Source: Acanthococcus lagerstroemiae (lineage: Eukaryota > Arthropoda > Insecta > Hemiptera > Eriococcidae). From it: DNA of 64,000 nt. Both the position numbers and the translations under genes were made by a program. The stretch is from contig CM063106.1 in assembly GCA_031841125.1 (NCBI GenBank), positions 18,352,001 to 18,416,000 of the forward strand, read 5' to 3'. A model generated the notes under the pieces. It searched no databases. It was given only the letters and a program-made list of their open reading frames with translations, and was not told where the DNA came from. Below, one piece after another: positions 32,651 to 44,200 of the stretch (position 1 is the first letter of the stretch; every line of letters begins with the position of its first letter).

Positions 32651-33830
32651 TGCTTCGTAGAGCTCTTCACGTTTTCAAAATGGAAGTTCAGATCTTAAAA
32701 TGTAGTGTTTTGAATAATTAAGGATCCGGTGAAGGGCACAAAGTTCAGTACATATTGCACAAGAATGAAATAAATTATAGATATTCGTACTTTACATAAT
32801 GCCAGGTTTTCTACCCTATTGCGTTTTCAAATTTAGAATTCATATTTTTTGGGCCACCTTAACTTGTAGCCTCTGTAATTTTTTTAATAACTTGTATTCT
32901 TAATATACTCACAACAATTGATATTTCATAACAACACATGCCGAACAGTGCGTGGTAGTGACGAGAAATCAATGACATAAAAGTAAGGGATTTAAATGAT
33001 TTTAAAAGAATCCCTAGAAAGTATATTAACATTGAAACTAGAAATATAATGTTGGGACAACTTGTACTTTGTAACACACGTGCCAGAGATCGCGTGGACT
33101 TTTAATCCTGTCTAACCTTGTGAAAATGAAAAGAGAAAGAACGAGGAGACAAATAACTGAATCATTTTAACACCAGGTATATCTAGAATTGTGTGATGAA
33201 GGGCGAAAATGATAATTTCTCATAAGTCAGGCCTTTCTTATAAACGCAAATAGCCGACCTTGATAGGGAGGGGCTAAGAACTGTCAAAATAAAATTCCTT
33301 CTCATATAATCTTTCAGTTTTTTAGGGGGGGGGGGGTCAGAGGATTTAGAAGGCTGAGTCCTAAGCCTCCCCCTATATTTGCGCCTGCACCCAATTTCCC
33401 GCACTCATTAAGTGAATTATTCTAACGAAAATTTGAACTGATGTGAATCTGCGATATGGAAGAAATAGTGGGGGCTGCATTCACTGATGCGGTCCAGCGA
33501 TTCTGAGATAATTTTGCAGTATAAATGATCAATAAGAACTATTTTTGTGGTATCGGGTCTTATTTCTACTGGCGGCGGGATACGGTAACGCCTGAGATTC
33601 AGCAGAAGTATCCATTCGCTATACCTTACAAAATTCGAAAATAATAAAGTCCCTAGGCGTCTAGCAGCGCCTTACAATTTTTCCTTTCAGTGAGTCAATT
33701 TTTTTTTCTTCAGAAAATCATGATGAGGCGAGGAAGAAAAGTTTTTTTATCCATTAACGAAGGTATTTTGGTCTGGCATGGCAAAAAAATGCTCTCTTAT
33801 TGGTCATATAAGTTCGTTTTTATACTCTTC
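32651..33830. other. Intronic stretch, nothing recognised
   Basis: Contains a G12 run near 33325, otherwise unique-looking. Confidence 0.35.
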
Positions 33831-34200
33831 TAGGCATGGGCGTAGCCACCGAGGAGCAAGGAGCAATTGCCCCCCCCCGGATTTTGAAAAAAAAATTAGT
33901 TCCATTGCTCAAAAGACTACTTTCGAATATTTAAAGCCAACTGAATGAAATTTGCAGAAAATTGGATGTGCCTAAAGGCCTAGACGCTAGACAACGAAAA
34001 TGTGTGACTGGCGCCACACTAATAGCAAAGCAGCGACTTGCACCCACACAAATTCTAGCTTTTTGCCCCCTCCTGGAAAAAGTTCTAGATACGTCCATGC
34101 TTCTAGAACCCTTCCAACTTTGCTTAAGACTTTCTCAGACTGATAGCTTCGTAAAACTCATCAAGACACGTCCAACATCTTCTTAACTTGTATAATATAT
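33831..34200. repeat. GGGCGTAGCC-type repeat followed by AAGACT-like units
   Basis: It begins 'GCATGGGCGTAGCCACCGAG' with a C10 run and runs into 'TTGCTTAAGACTTTCTCAGA' units. It is probably a decayed relative of the MITE/AAGACT families, without a defined right end. Confidence 0.4.
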
Positions 34201-34586
34201 ATACTGTCGAAATGATTCGAGATTTATTCGGACTTCATTACGATTTCATAAGACTCTAGAAAACTAGTGTACAACTCCTTAGGAAACATTCAGTTTCTGC
34301 CGGATCTGAAAGAAACCAGAACTGTAGTGAAGCAAATTCCGTAAGGGAGCATGAATCAAAAATTTTCCAACTGTTAGGTAAAAAAAATCTCATGATGTAT
34401 AAATTTACCTGCCGAACACGTGAAATTATTAAACTCACTAACTCTGAAAGATAATCAGGAGGAGCCGTCCCATGTCTCTTAACGGTTGTTTAACATTCTC
34501 TAAAGCTTAATTCAAATTCTCTAAAAATTCTTCTGGACTCGTAAACTTGTGTACAACTTTCTCAGACAATTCTAGCCTCACTTGGG

Positions 34587-34673
34587 GGAGCGTATGGCAA
34601 TGCAGGCATGCCAAATTGGCTCCCCAGACACTGCACCCTTGGCCGCGGAAAATACCCTTTCGAGTATCGCATT
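34587..34673 (-). mobile_element. R1-tail module copy
   Basis: Minus-strand copy: GCGTATGGCAATGCAGGCAT, CCAAATTGGCTCC, GACACTGCACCC, 'CCTTTCGAGTATCGCAT'. An imperfect hairpin (34738-34772 against 34861-34891, 'TTTTGACTTGAAT') lies just downstream. Confidence 0.7.
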
Positions 34674-35029
34674 GGTGACCGGATGGACAAACAATAATTG
34701 AAATCCTAATTGTGAAAAACAACCATAGTTTGTTTTGATATTTTGACTTGAATGGCGGACTGAGCTATATCTGCAGCCATTATGCAAAAACATTCCAGCT
34801 CATTTTATCAAGTCGTCATCTGAGAATGAAAACAAGCACGTAGTTCATCCATCTGACCTGAGGATGTAGCTCAGTCTATTCAAGTCAAAAAAATGATGTC
34901 ACGAAAAAAAGATCTATCGATAGTCATGTTTAACGTCTTTTTTCCCCCTTAACATAAGAGCTGATGGATGAAACGTATTTAATATGACACTACAGGCACA
35001 CGAACAACACATGCAGTAAGTTCAAGGCT

Positions 35030-35332
35030 TCAAACTGCGAAGCTGCAGACTGCAATCACGCAGTAAACACTTTCTCTGAAGAAAATGTTTGGAAAATTTA
35101 CTCTCAAATTTGAATGAAACGAATTCGTGGAGCGGGAAAACGTTCTTCTACGTATATTACTCAATTCAACCAATTCAGGTGGCATCTTAGGGTTAGGAAA
35201 TTGTAACTCTTCAAGCGCTAAAGACAACACAGGAATTTTATATCGATTCGCAGGAGGAAGTTTATTTCGATTCAAATAAAGTTTACAGTTTGAACAAGCA
35301 CGACCAAAATTACCTATCACTAATACTATCAA
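35030..35332 (-). pseudogene. Possible Helitron-related fragment (CxxC domain)
   Basis: A 100-codon frame on the minus strand includes ACSNCKLYLNRNKLPP, LSLALEELQFPNPKMPPEL and VELSNIRRRTFS. Cys-x2-Cys, then a KxP step, then a 'PPEL..L..IRRR' segment recalls the small Cys-rich domain (DUF6570 type) found upstream of the helicase in animal Helitrons. No Rep or helicase motif is near. The similarity is weak, and this may be chance. Confidence 0.3.
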
Positions 35333-35772
35333 AATTTGCTAACGAGCATGCAGTTTTAAGAACATCAAAGTACATCTGTTCGTCATAACTTTGTAACTCA
35401 GCATTGACATAGGATGATCGAAAGATAATCTCTGCAACCTACTCATACAATCCGTCCATTTATACTCTGTTCAACTGAACTCGATCCCTCATGAACATGC
35501 AATTGATTAGAAATAGAAAATACTATTGAGTATCGAGAATCAGATGAATAATCCTCAATAATCAATCATCAGCCGATTCGTAATCACTGGTAACAGATGA
35601 TTTTACGCTGTTATATTAGCCTAGTAAAAGCTTCACTACTCGAAACCTGAAACAGAATACCAAAATTACCATTAATACTTTTATAATTTACACCGCATTA
35701 TTCCTTGGAAAATGAACTGATTAAGTACCTATCTTACACTCGGATATGCAACATCGCTACTGTATTAAGAAT

Positions 35773-36268
35773 CTACTCCCAATAAGACGAATTTTTTTGT
35801 TCAGATCACTCTGTTGTACCTATATAGTTTTTTCCCAGTTTCAGCATCCAGTTGTGTCCACGCTCTCTCCCTCCCCCAAATCCGAAATAAGGACACATGA
35901 TTTTTATGTTGACAACCTGCTTTCTGGAGCCGAGGATGGAGAATCCGCTTGGAAGCTTGCTTCCAGTTTAAATTCGGGGAATTTCAATTTGCGCAAAGGG
36001 CGCTCCAATCTCGCTAACGTTTTACCAAATGCGCAATTATGTAAACATTCCTCACTTTTTCTTGATATTGATAAACAGTGTTCCGAAGCTTTAGGCTTGT
36101 GGTGGAATCACAATCCTGACGAATTCTTTCTTCAAATCAAGCCCGAACAATTGCGAATTTGGGAAAAAGCCACAAAACGTGAGCTCTTATCGGTTATCTC
36201 TAAGCTATTCGACCCTCTGGGATTCCTAGTGCCCTTCATTATCAACTACTCGCAATAAGACGAATTTT
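35773..36268 (+). mobile_element. BEL/Pao pol fragment between 23-bp direct repeats
   Basis: The open frame to 36255 reads THDFYVDNLLSGAEDGESAW (the Y/F-V-D-D-like box of a BEL/Pao reverse transcriptase, here VDN), FNLRKGRSNLANVL, ALGLWWNHNPDEFFLQI and KRELLSVISKLFDPLGFLVP. The order and spacing are those after the palm in BEL/Pao pol. The catalytic box has Asn for the second Asp, so it is inactive. No LTR, protease or integrase is nearby. CTACTCCCAATAAGACGAAT at 35773 recurs at 36246 with one mismatch, a direct repeat of 23 bp. The second copy overlaps the last pol codons. Confidence 0.87.
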
Positions 36269-36861
36269 CTACTGGACATGTTCTGCTTGATTCAGTTCAC
36301 AGGAATTGTACACTTATCAAGCGAAGAACCCATTCTATACATAAGGGAACAGTTTACTTACCTCGTCTAAGTCCACTGAAGGGTTTCTTCTAATTTTCAA
36401 AATCTTTTTCAATGGCACAGTACTCAGTAGTCAACAATAACAACGCAATAAGTGAAGAATAAGAATAGAATCAAAATATTACTGCTTATCAGTTAGCTCT
36501 TATCATTTTTTTTCATCTCCTTGGCTCTGTACTTACATTGAAAACGACGCTTGCATAGTAATGAAGATCAAAATCAATGAGCGCTACTGAAGAAGAAGAA
36601 AAAGCGAAGAGGGAAAAAAAGTAATTGCAAGAGGCTCCTTACCAACCCTAATAAAATCAAAATTGTTACTTATAATTATTTTTATTATTTTTAACTAAGA
36701 TTTCTCGAAAATAAAGCGCTACCGAACTGAACTGAGTAGGGAAATCAAAAGAGAAGAAAAATAGCGATGGCAATAAGCTCGGCTACTAGTAGCCGACCCT
36801 AAAAATTTAAACTTACCATGGCTGTTTTCACAATTAGGGTTTCAGTTCTAGCCTCTTCCAA
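36269..36861. other. Intronic stretch, nothing recognised
   Basis: AT-rich, with no peptide or repeat shared elsewhere in the window. Confidence 0.35.
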
Positions 36862-37330
36862 AGTCTAAACTCCGTAAGACAACTCGTACGCTGTAAGACT
36901 TACAGACTCGCATAAAACTCTCTCGGACTTTTCTGACCTCATCCATGCTTGTTTAAGACTGATTAAAACGCTGTACAACTTTTCCAAACTCATTTAAAAC
37001 TCTTTGAGGTACTTCCAGCTCTTCTCAATATTGCGAAAAACGGTTGAAAACTCATTCAAACGATATTAAATCGCTTTAAGACTCTTTAAGATTCATTTCA
37101 AGCTCTTTCGGGTGTGTCTAGCATTGATAAAATTTCTTTAAAACTCTTTCAAATTTGATTAGAACAAAACAAGATTCTTCCAAACTTGAATAAAATGCTG
37201 CAAGACACTTCCAGAATTGTTCGAAATTTCCAGACACTTATAGTCTCATGCAAACTTGTTTAAGACACTTGCTTAGGATTCAATAAGGTGCTCCCAAGCA
37301 TTCAAACTAAGTGTTAGGCCTTTCAAAACT
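36862..37330. repeat. Degenerate AAGACT-type short tandem repeat, longest tract
   Basis: About 470 bp of 'TAAGACTCTTT', 'CAAACTTGTTTAAGACACTT', 'AAACTCTTTCAAA' in irregular units of roughly 20-24 bp. It is related to tracts at 31.1, 34.1 and 55.5 kb. Confidence 0.55.
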
Positions 37331-38450
37331 CTCTAATATATGATGGTCAATTTTGTGAGCAGAAATTCGACCTATCTCTTTCGGTGAGACCTTCCAGAAG
37401 ATTCAGAAATGAGCTAAACCAAAACCGACAATCACACCAAAATATCATCATTGGTCTTCGCGTTTTTAGGTGCCACACTAGAGTCTGATCGAAAGATTAC
37501 TCTCAAAATGGAGTCCAGTACCCTCAAAAATCCTATGGGTTCGCTCTTGTTACTCCCGCTTTCCCTCTTGGAGTCACCCCATTGGGCCATCATCTTAGAT
37601 AGTGGAGTCGTTCCATTTTATTTCGAATACCCGCAAATGAACTTTCAAAAACTTGTAGTACATTTAGGAATTGGGGAACATTGATTTTTTTTTGTGAAAA
37701 AGGCAAATCCCCCCCCCCCCCTAAGACGAGAAGAGAGCTATTCCTTTAATCCGAAGACCCTGAAACTTTGCATTTTTATTTTATTGGAACTGATTTTTGG
37801 GGGGTGGTGAGGAAATTTTGATGGTCGAAAATAACGGCCAGGGAAGCATTTTCCGAAGATAAATTTCTTAACATTTAACCGTTTGGTTTGTTATACTCGT
37901 CAATTCTATTTATTTTTTTTTTGATTTTTTTATGAGGATCTAATGATTTCGTGCAGAAATTTATAGTTGTTACTGCAAACTGTTGTTTTCAATGGCTTCG
38001 CTTCCGGAGGGGCTAAACTTTGTAAAATAAAATCGGTAAAAATAATCATAGCTTAGGACATGCGAGTCAAGAAGTACCAAGAATTTTCAATGGAGGGGGG
38101 GGGGGGTTTACAATGAAATTGATAAAATCGAATATTCGAGAGCAAAGTGAATGAGAAAATTGTCAAATTTAAACAGAAAACGAACGAGGAAATAATGTTT
38201 TTTTGACTTGTCAGGGCTTCCTAATTATTATTAATTAATACCTTATAATAAATCATTTTTAAAATATACTTGATTTAAACATTTTCATTAAAAAAATATA
38301 TTACTTAATGTTATCGATATTATGATTCCTAATTTAAATAATAAAAAAATTAAATTTTTGTTAGGAACTTGTTATCACTTTTACATTATTCAGTCCAAGG
38401 CTGATGACTTTGGGAGGGCTGAAATCCCAACAGCCCCTTGGATCAGGCAC
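37331..38450. repeat. Decayed dispersed repeat shared with 55.1-55.4 kb, no gene
   Basis: 37740-37900 and 55141-55340 share 'ATTTTATTGGAA', a G-rich run, 'GATGGTCGAAAATAA' / 'GATGATTGAAAATAA' and 'TTTTCAGAAAATTTG'-like ends. A G12 run lies at 38095. A 77-codon open frame (37451-37684) is unrecognised. Confidence 0.4.
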
Positions 38451-39130
38451 TAGTCTAGAGACGGAGGGGCGATGTCAAGCCAGCTGTACCGGTTGTAACT
38501 GCCCGGTTCAAAAGAAAACATTCGTCTGTATTTATGAACTAATCTCCCGCCCCCGCCGCGCCGAAAGGCGAAATTAAATTATGCATACACCTTTTCGCCG
38601 CGAAAGAGCGCGTAACACTGTAACAAGTTTTACTTTTTCGGCACAGAAAGCAGCCTCCCGTGTAGATTAAAGGGATTCCCAAGTTTTTGACAGAATTACG
38701 TGTACAATTAGCCAGAGGGAGGAGTTTTGGAAACGTATGCGTGGGCGGAGGACGGTGGCGGCGCGTTTCATTTCGGCCGGAGCGGAGTCGTATTTCTGGA
38801 AATTATTTCGCACGCGACGTCGACTCGGATTTCCTGATGCGGTTTTTGGTTGTACGACCTATTTTGCTCTCGTCTCAGACGTGTGAACCATAATTTTGGA
38901 TTCGAATGACGGCCGTATCGCCATATCTCATCCAATTTGTCTAGCGGGGCCGCCCATCCCGCGCCATTTTACCGGCAAACCCGCGACTTCTTTTTCCGAG
39001 CTACTATGGCACAGCCGGAAAAGTTTTCTTTTCGTACATTGGAAAAGTTTTGACGTAAATTTTCTTTTGGATACGAGAGGCAGAGCTATCCCTAAATCCA
39101 GGGGAAACAAGAATCATATCAAATAAACTG
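38451..39130. other. CpG-richer intronic segment of unknown role
   Basis: Denser in CpG than the flanks, notably 38570-38960. Two modest open frames (38687-38893, 38896-39126) have no known domain. It could be a regulatory segment of the host gene. Confidence 0.35.
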
Positions 39131-39211
39131 AGTAACGATTGAGGAGGTAATGATAGAAAACGTGAACGATGAGATAGAATTTCTGGGACAACCCACTGTT
39201 TTCAGAAACAA

Positions 39212-39717
39212 GTGCAAAAATTAAATTTGCAAAAGAGTACACAAGGAGGGGAACTACTGGATGAAAGAAATTTTAGTTTGAAGGAAAAATTCGAAGAGAC
39301 TAGAAATTTAAAATATGGGAAAGCGGCACCCTTCCCATACTTACATACAAATCTCAAATACGAGCAGCTACTAAAGCCGGTGTGGAGAGGCTTCGGACTA
39401 CTTAGAGACCAAAAATTAGGAATATCAGAGTTAGGAAAGATTCGAGGATAAGAAATACAGGATGTATCGACAAAAAATTAAAAGGGAAATATGCGGGGCA
39501 CCTACCGAGACAAGCGAGGAGATGGGGAAGTAAAATTCTGAAATGGATACCCATAGGCAGAGTAAACGCGCTAGAGGTAGACCAAGCATCAGCTAGAGGG
39601 ATGAGGTAGTAAAAGAATGTGGGAACTGACCTAGAAAAAGGAGGCTAGGGATTGGAAAAAGTATGGAAAAGCCATGGGCTATCGAGGGGAAACAGAGCTA
39701 GTATTAAGCAGTCACCT
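39212..39717 (+). pseudogene. RTE-clade LINE, extreme 3' coding fragment
   Basis: Several frames together give RNTGCIDKKLK-like and GKYAGHLPRQARRWGSKIL (about 39488), then ILKWIPIGRVNALEVDQ and EKVWKSHG (about 39650). This corresponds to the C-terminal 'WAGHIAR...RWG..VL.W.P' and final 'W..LGEA' blocks of RTE ORFs. There are many stops. It runs into the SINE at 39718, and poly-A-rich 'CTGTAAATAAATAGATA' after the SINE is probably its 3' end. The segment lies between a ~70-bp direct duplication (39006 and 39984). Confidence 0.75.
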
Positions 39718-39957
39718 GGGGTCTGGTCGGCCGAGTGGATAGCGCGTTGGTCTCGGAATCCGGAGATTCCGGGTTGGAGCCCACGTAGCACCTCGCCAGA
39801 TTTCGACCTAGGCCGGTTTTTCGGCCAGAAGGGAAGAGGGCCAAGACAGTCCTAGCAGCCTCCCCGATGTCTCTGAAGTAATGCTCAAAAGGGCGGATTC
39901 CAGGGCTCGGATTGAGAGCAAATTCGAAAAAAAAAAATAAAGGGGAAGCAGTCACCT
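39706..39957 (+). mobile_element. tRNA-derived SINE with 12-bp target duplication
   Basis: The head carries GTCGGCCGAGTGGATAGCGC (A box) and a mutated B box (GGTTGGAGCCC where the 5.5-kb copy has GGTTCGATCCC). The body is ~85-90% like the copy at 5361-5575 and ends in an A-rich tail. The direct repeat AAGCAGTCACCT is perfect at 39706-39717 and 39946-39957. As with the other copy, the target is an RTE relic. Confidence 0.93.
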
Positions 39958-40275
39958 AAATGTAAGGCTGTAAATAAATAGATATGACACAGCCGGGAAA
40001 GTTTTCCTACATCGGAAGTTTTGACGTGTTGTCTTTTGGATACGAGACATTTACACGAAATTGAACTTTTTAACCAAGGTCTACAGAATATCAAAGAACA
40101 AGACACGATGTAAGGAGTATAAATTCTGATGAATACTAGAAGACCCGTGCTGCTCCGCAGTATTAGTTGTTAATTGGAAGTATAGTGGCTGAAGCTGAGA
40201 GCCAATCAGAATGAAGCAAGTGTTTTTTATTTTTTTTTATTTAATATACCTCTTTTTTTCTTCTAAAATTTAACA

Positions 40276-40620
40276 GGTGAAATTGAATGTCCACTCACAA
40301 CTGATGCCCTCAGACTCAACCGATTTGAGTGGTCACAAGCTCAAATAAAAGGTCTTAATCCACTGAGTGTTCTAAGAGCAAAAAACTTCTTTACCTCAAT
40401 TAGAACCTGAGATATAGATCTTTGAGTCAAGAAAAACCTTGAAAATATCAAAAGTCAAGTAGAATGTCCGCTCACAACTATCCTCAGACTCAACTGATTT
40501 GAGTCTTCAAAAGCTCAAGTGAAAGGTCTTGATCCAGTGAGTGTTCTTAGAGCAGAACAAATTCTTTACCTCAATTATAACCTGAGATATAGATCTTTGA
40601 ATGGAGGAAAAACTTGGAAA
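40276..40620 (+). repeat. Two tandem ~175-bp units
   Basis: The units share 'GAATGTCC', 'CTCACAACT', 'CTCAGACTCAAC', 'GATTTGAGT', 'AGTGAGTGTTCT'-like and 'GATATAGATCTTTGA' in the same order, offset about 175 bp. They sit in a larger repeat (about 40140-40790) that starts 'CCCGTGCTGCTCCGCAG'. No gene. Confidence 0.75.
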
Positions 40621-41009
40621 AATCATGAATTAACTCGCGTTTGAGTATAACGTGAGTAGGGTCAAAGTTAAGTGAATTCCAATACTTGATAACATATCTA
40701 CGTATAAATACCTTTCATTTAATAAAAAATGAAGCAAATCGGCCGGTTAGAACGGTTTTGGACGAACTCGTATTAGTTTCTTTTAATATATAGATGCGTA
40801 GTTAATTCAGACAGTTTTTGGGACTATACATTGAGAATATCTTGTGGACCAGGGTTGCCAGCCTTATGGATTTATGTTCAGGTCTAAAGGATTTTCAAGT
40901 GTTGAAGATAGATATTTTGTTTTTAAGAACTTGGAAATTGGAAGATTCTTGTGAAGACTTTCTTCAGTTTTGCATTAATCTCTCTATATACTAAAAAAGT
41001 AAAATCAGT

Positions 41010-41055
41010 CGCCGTCGCCACCACCACCGCCACCGCCACCACCACGGCCACCGCC
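41010..41055. repeat. (CCACCG)n-like microsatellite
   Basis: CCACCACCACCGCCACCGCC and similar, an imperfect GGT/CGG-type trinucleotide tract. Confidence 0.85.
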
Positions 41056-41374
41056 TGGGAGAAAAAAATGCACTGCGGGTTGCCTACTTAAAAATCAGAA
41101 AAATTGCAGGGGCAGATCAGCTACTTTCAAGGATATCAACTGTTTTAGCATAAAATATCTCCAAATTTAAAGACATAACTGACATAATAAGACATAAAAA
41201 GACATATCTGTCTGTATACTAAACCACCTCCGGGAAAGAGAAAAAAAACACCGCTGGTTGCCTACCCTGCCCCTTAATTGCTCATTTATCCGGGAGTAGC
41301 CTACCTTCGGGAGGGTCCGCCGCCTGCGGATTGCCTACCCTTCCTCACTAATAGCTCATTTCTCCAAGGTTAGC

Positions 41375-41890
41375 CTACCCCCGAGGTGGTTCATGGTGGG
41401 GGAGCTCCAGAATGGGGAGGAGATCCATGGATGGGCGTCGTCTTAGGAGGGGGATAAAGACCCTGGGTGGTGGGGAGTAATGGTGAGTAAGAGGTCCTGG
41501 TGGAGGAGGAAGTCCTGGGTGAAAGAGGGACCCGGGAGGGAAATGAAAGCCGTGGTACGGAAGGGGCTGGTGGTGGGGGTCTGAAGAGGAAGGGTGGTCA
41601 TGGTGGTGGGAGCTCCTGAGTGGAGGACCAGGGGATCTTCGAGGGAGTTGGGACAAGGAGGCAGCAGAGAAAGAGCAATAGTAGAAGAGGAAGGCTGTAG
41701 CAAGGGATGAAGGCCGCTGGGGAGGGCGTAGTGATGGGTGAAGAGTTCTTGGTGGGGGAGTGGTACGGGAACAGAAATTAAGGCCATAGTGGTGTATGGA
41801 TGGTCGGGGGGACGTGGTCCTAATGGAGAAGGGCACTCAGGATGGAAGAGGGTGATCGGAGGGCTAGGTGGAGGACTGGGTGATGATCAG
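41375..41890. repeat. G-rich low-complexity tract
   Basis: The + strand is strongly purine- and G-rich ('GGTGGTGGGG', 'GAGGAGGAAG', 'CCTGGTGG'). It produces Pro/His-rich frames on the minus strand (41375-41836) that look like by-products rather than a gene. Many GGG runs could form G-quadruplexes. Confidence 0.55.
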
Positions 41891-42890
41891 AGGGATTTCA
41901 TTTAAAATAATAATAATAACATCAATCATATAGAATAAAATATATAATGGGTATTCTGTTTCCGTGGTCCATGTTCTTCCCACATTGTGAAATTGAATAT
42001 CAGGGATCCCCGACATGAAACCTGAGAGAAAACATGTTCATTAACAACAGTTACGCCGGAGCCAAGGGTAGGCGAGGCACTGCTCTCCAAATCTTCTGAA
42101 ACCCCTTCCAAAAAACTGAAAAATCATATGGGAGAAAGAACAGCCCCACATCTCCCCCTCCCCCAAGGTCTACTATTTGCGCTTATGATTTTATTGTTTT
42201 AACGAGCCATTACATCAACATAGAACCAAGAAAGATTTTTAATTTTGAAGTGCTCAAGTCTAGTTACTGAGAGAGTCAAACAAATTCTCCCCCCGCCAAC
42301 GGAGGGTCAAGAAACAGTCGATCAACATAGCAATTTTAAATATATGAGAACACATTGGACAAATAATATCGAAATAGATGTCTCCTGAGGCACTTACTGC
42401 GAATGTTTGGTTGAATTTCCGATCCAGCTCGGATCTGGGTATCAAAATAGGAATTTTACCCACTGAATGAACGAAGTTGACTTGCCTTATGAAATAATGT
42501 GTTACAGCACATCACTGGAATGTTTGTCCTGAGTAAAATACAAATACGTTGAGAAATTCTGAATGTTCTTCCCAGACAAATTGTTCCTTAAATTATCTAT
42601 TTTTTTTTTTTTTTTTTTGCTAATTTTAAATATTGCATCAAATTACTGATCTGGCCCCAGTTCGAGCTTTCAAAATCCAAAGTTCATGTTAAAAGTAACC
42701 ATGTCAGAAATTTTAGATGAGACATTTTCACAAATATCGTTATGGAGCTCGAGTGAAGTGGAATTATGAAATTTTCGAGGGTAAAATGAAATTTCTCATC
42801 CTAGATCGCACAGAGCGTCGCAGAATACAACTGGAAGTAGACAAATTTAAATCGCTTTAAAAAAATGTAACCTACGGCAGTAGGGATTAT
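41891..42890. other. Intronic stretch, nothing recognised
   Basis: Unique-looking AT-rich DNA with a T19 run near 42600. Confidence 0.35.
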
Positions 42891-44200
42891 TTCAGTCACT
42901 TAGTCACTTGTGGCCGGGACTCCCTAGTCAAAATTAGAGAGGAACTAGACCACCTGCAAAGGTTCGTGTGCGTGATGACAACGAAGGCAATGAGAACGGC
43001 GTCGACAAAGTTACTCGAAAGGCTCCTAAGCTTGCCACCACTTCACACTGCTATAGAAGCAGCTGCGATAATGCGAGCTTATCGTCTGAACAAACCAAAC
43101 CTTCGGGCCCACAAAAAAAGGCCTCAGAAGGATATGGGAGATGGCGGAGACGATGGACAAATGCTTTTTGGAATGTCGAAAGATAGAATCGCGGTAGAAC
43201 ACTTCTTTGACAAGCCACCGTGCACTGATACCTACACGGGAGGGGTGGGAGAAAAAGGTGGCCAAGCACTGTAGGAAAATAGGAGCATGTGTGGTGCAGA
43301 TGCCGCAAAAAATGACCAAGGTATAGGAATCGGAATCACGAATGCAAAAGATGCTGAAAACTATTCAATGGCACTGGGTGAGAGCGTCACTACCTTCCAA
43401 GCAGAGGTAACGGCGACCACAGTAGCCATTAACAGAAGCTAGCAGAAGAGCCTTGTTAATAAGCAGATCTATATCTGTACAGACAATCAAACGGCTATTA
43501 AGACACGATTGGCACACCAAACTACATCTCTAGTGGTGGCGGGCTGCGTTAACAAATTATACACCCTTACTCAGGAGAACGGTACGTTGCGGCATAAAAG
43601 GGAACATGATCGCTGATAAGCTAGCGAAGGAGGGCATAAAAAAGGAACTGGCAACGCTCACGCCGTGTCTTCCTGTAGCATACAACGTCATAAAATCCGA
43701 AGTGAACGCTTGGATAAGTAAGCAGACGGAAATGCACTGGCGGATGGCCAGTGGCTTGAAAGTCAGCAAAACACTGATGGGTGACGCCACCAGTAAGTAC
43801 GCCAACTTCCTACTAGGGCTTGACAGGAAACATGCAAGGTTCATGGTCGGACTGCTAATTGGTCATAGAGCCACAAAACACATGTGGCATAAAACAGGAG
43901 TGGCGAAAAGCGACTGCTGTAGGTACTGTGGAGAAAAGGAAGAGACAAGAGACCTCGATCCGTATCATATGTCAATGCCCAGCAATAGCTGGGACAGATG
44001 CGAAGCACTGGGACTAGAGTATCCAGCACCCAGTGAAGTCGAAGGGATAGAATTCAGTAAAATTCTCACTTTGACTATAAAAGTGGGGCTACTGAGCTGA
44101 TCCTTAACAGCAACCTGAGGAATCGTGCAATGGACTACAAAATCTGAGCACTCGGCGCATATCGCGTCACCTCATACAAATGTATGTAATGTATGTATAT
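42891..44200 (+). pseudogene. LINE 3' part with RNase H domain (I/Loa-type), broken
   Basis: The frames read in order: EELDHLQRFVCVMTTKAMRT and LLSLPPLHTAIEAAA (post-RT region); after breaks GIGIGITNAKD, TTFQAEVTATTVAI (RNase H with its Glu), IYICTDNQTAIKT (catalytic Asp strand); then DKLAKEGIKKEL and the C-terminal CCRYCGEKEETRD zinc-like region ending at 44098. This domain order (RT, RNase H, CCHC) is that of I/Loa/R1-group LINEs. The 3' tail near 44175 has ATGTATGTAATGTATGTATA, a short-repeat tail. RT motifs are lost, with stops at 43272, 43441 and about 43595. Confidence 0.87.

Noticed and set aside
36862..37330. CRISPR-like repeat array
   Set aside because: Units are degenerate, unevenly spaced and have no unique spacers; this is eukaryotic short-repeat DNA.
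41375..41836. 153-codon Pro/His-rich frame, minus strand
   Set aside because: It follows from the G-rich low-complexity + strand; no domain, no splice context, and overlapping frames are similarly open.
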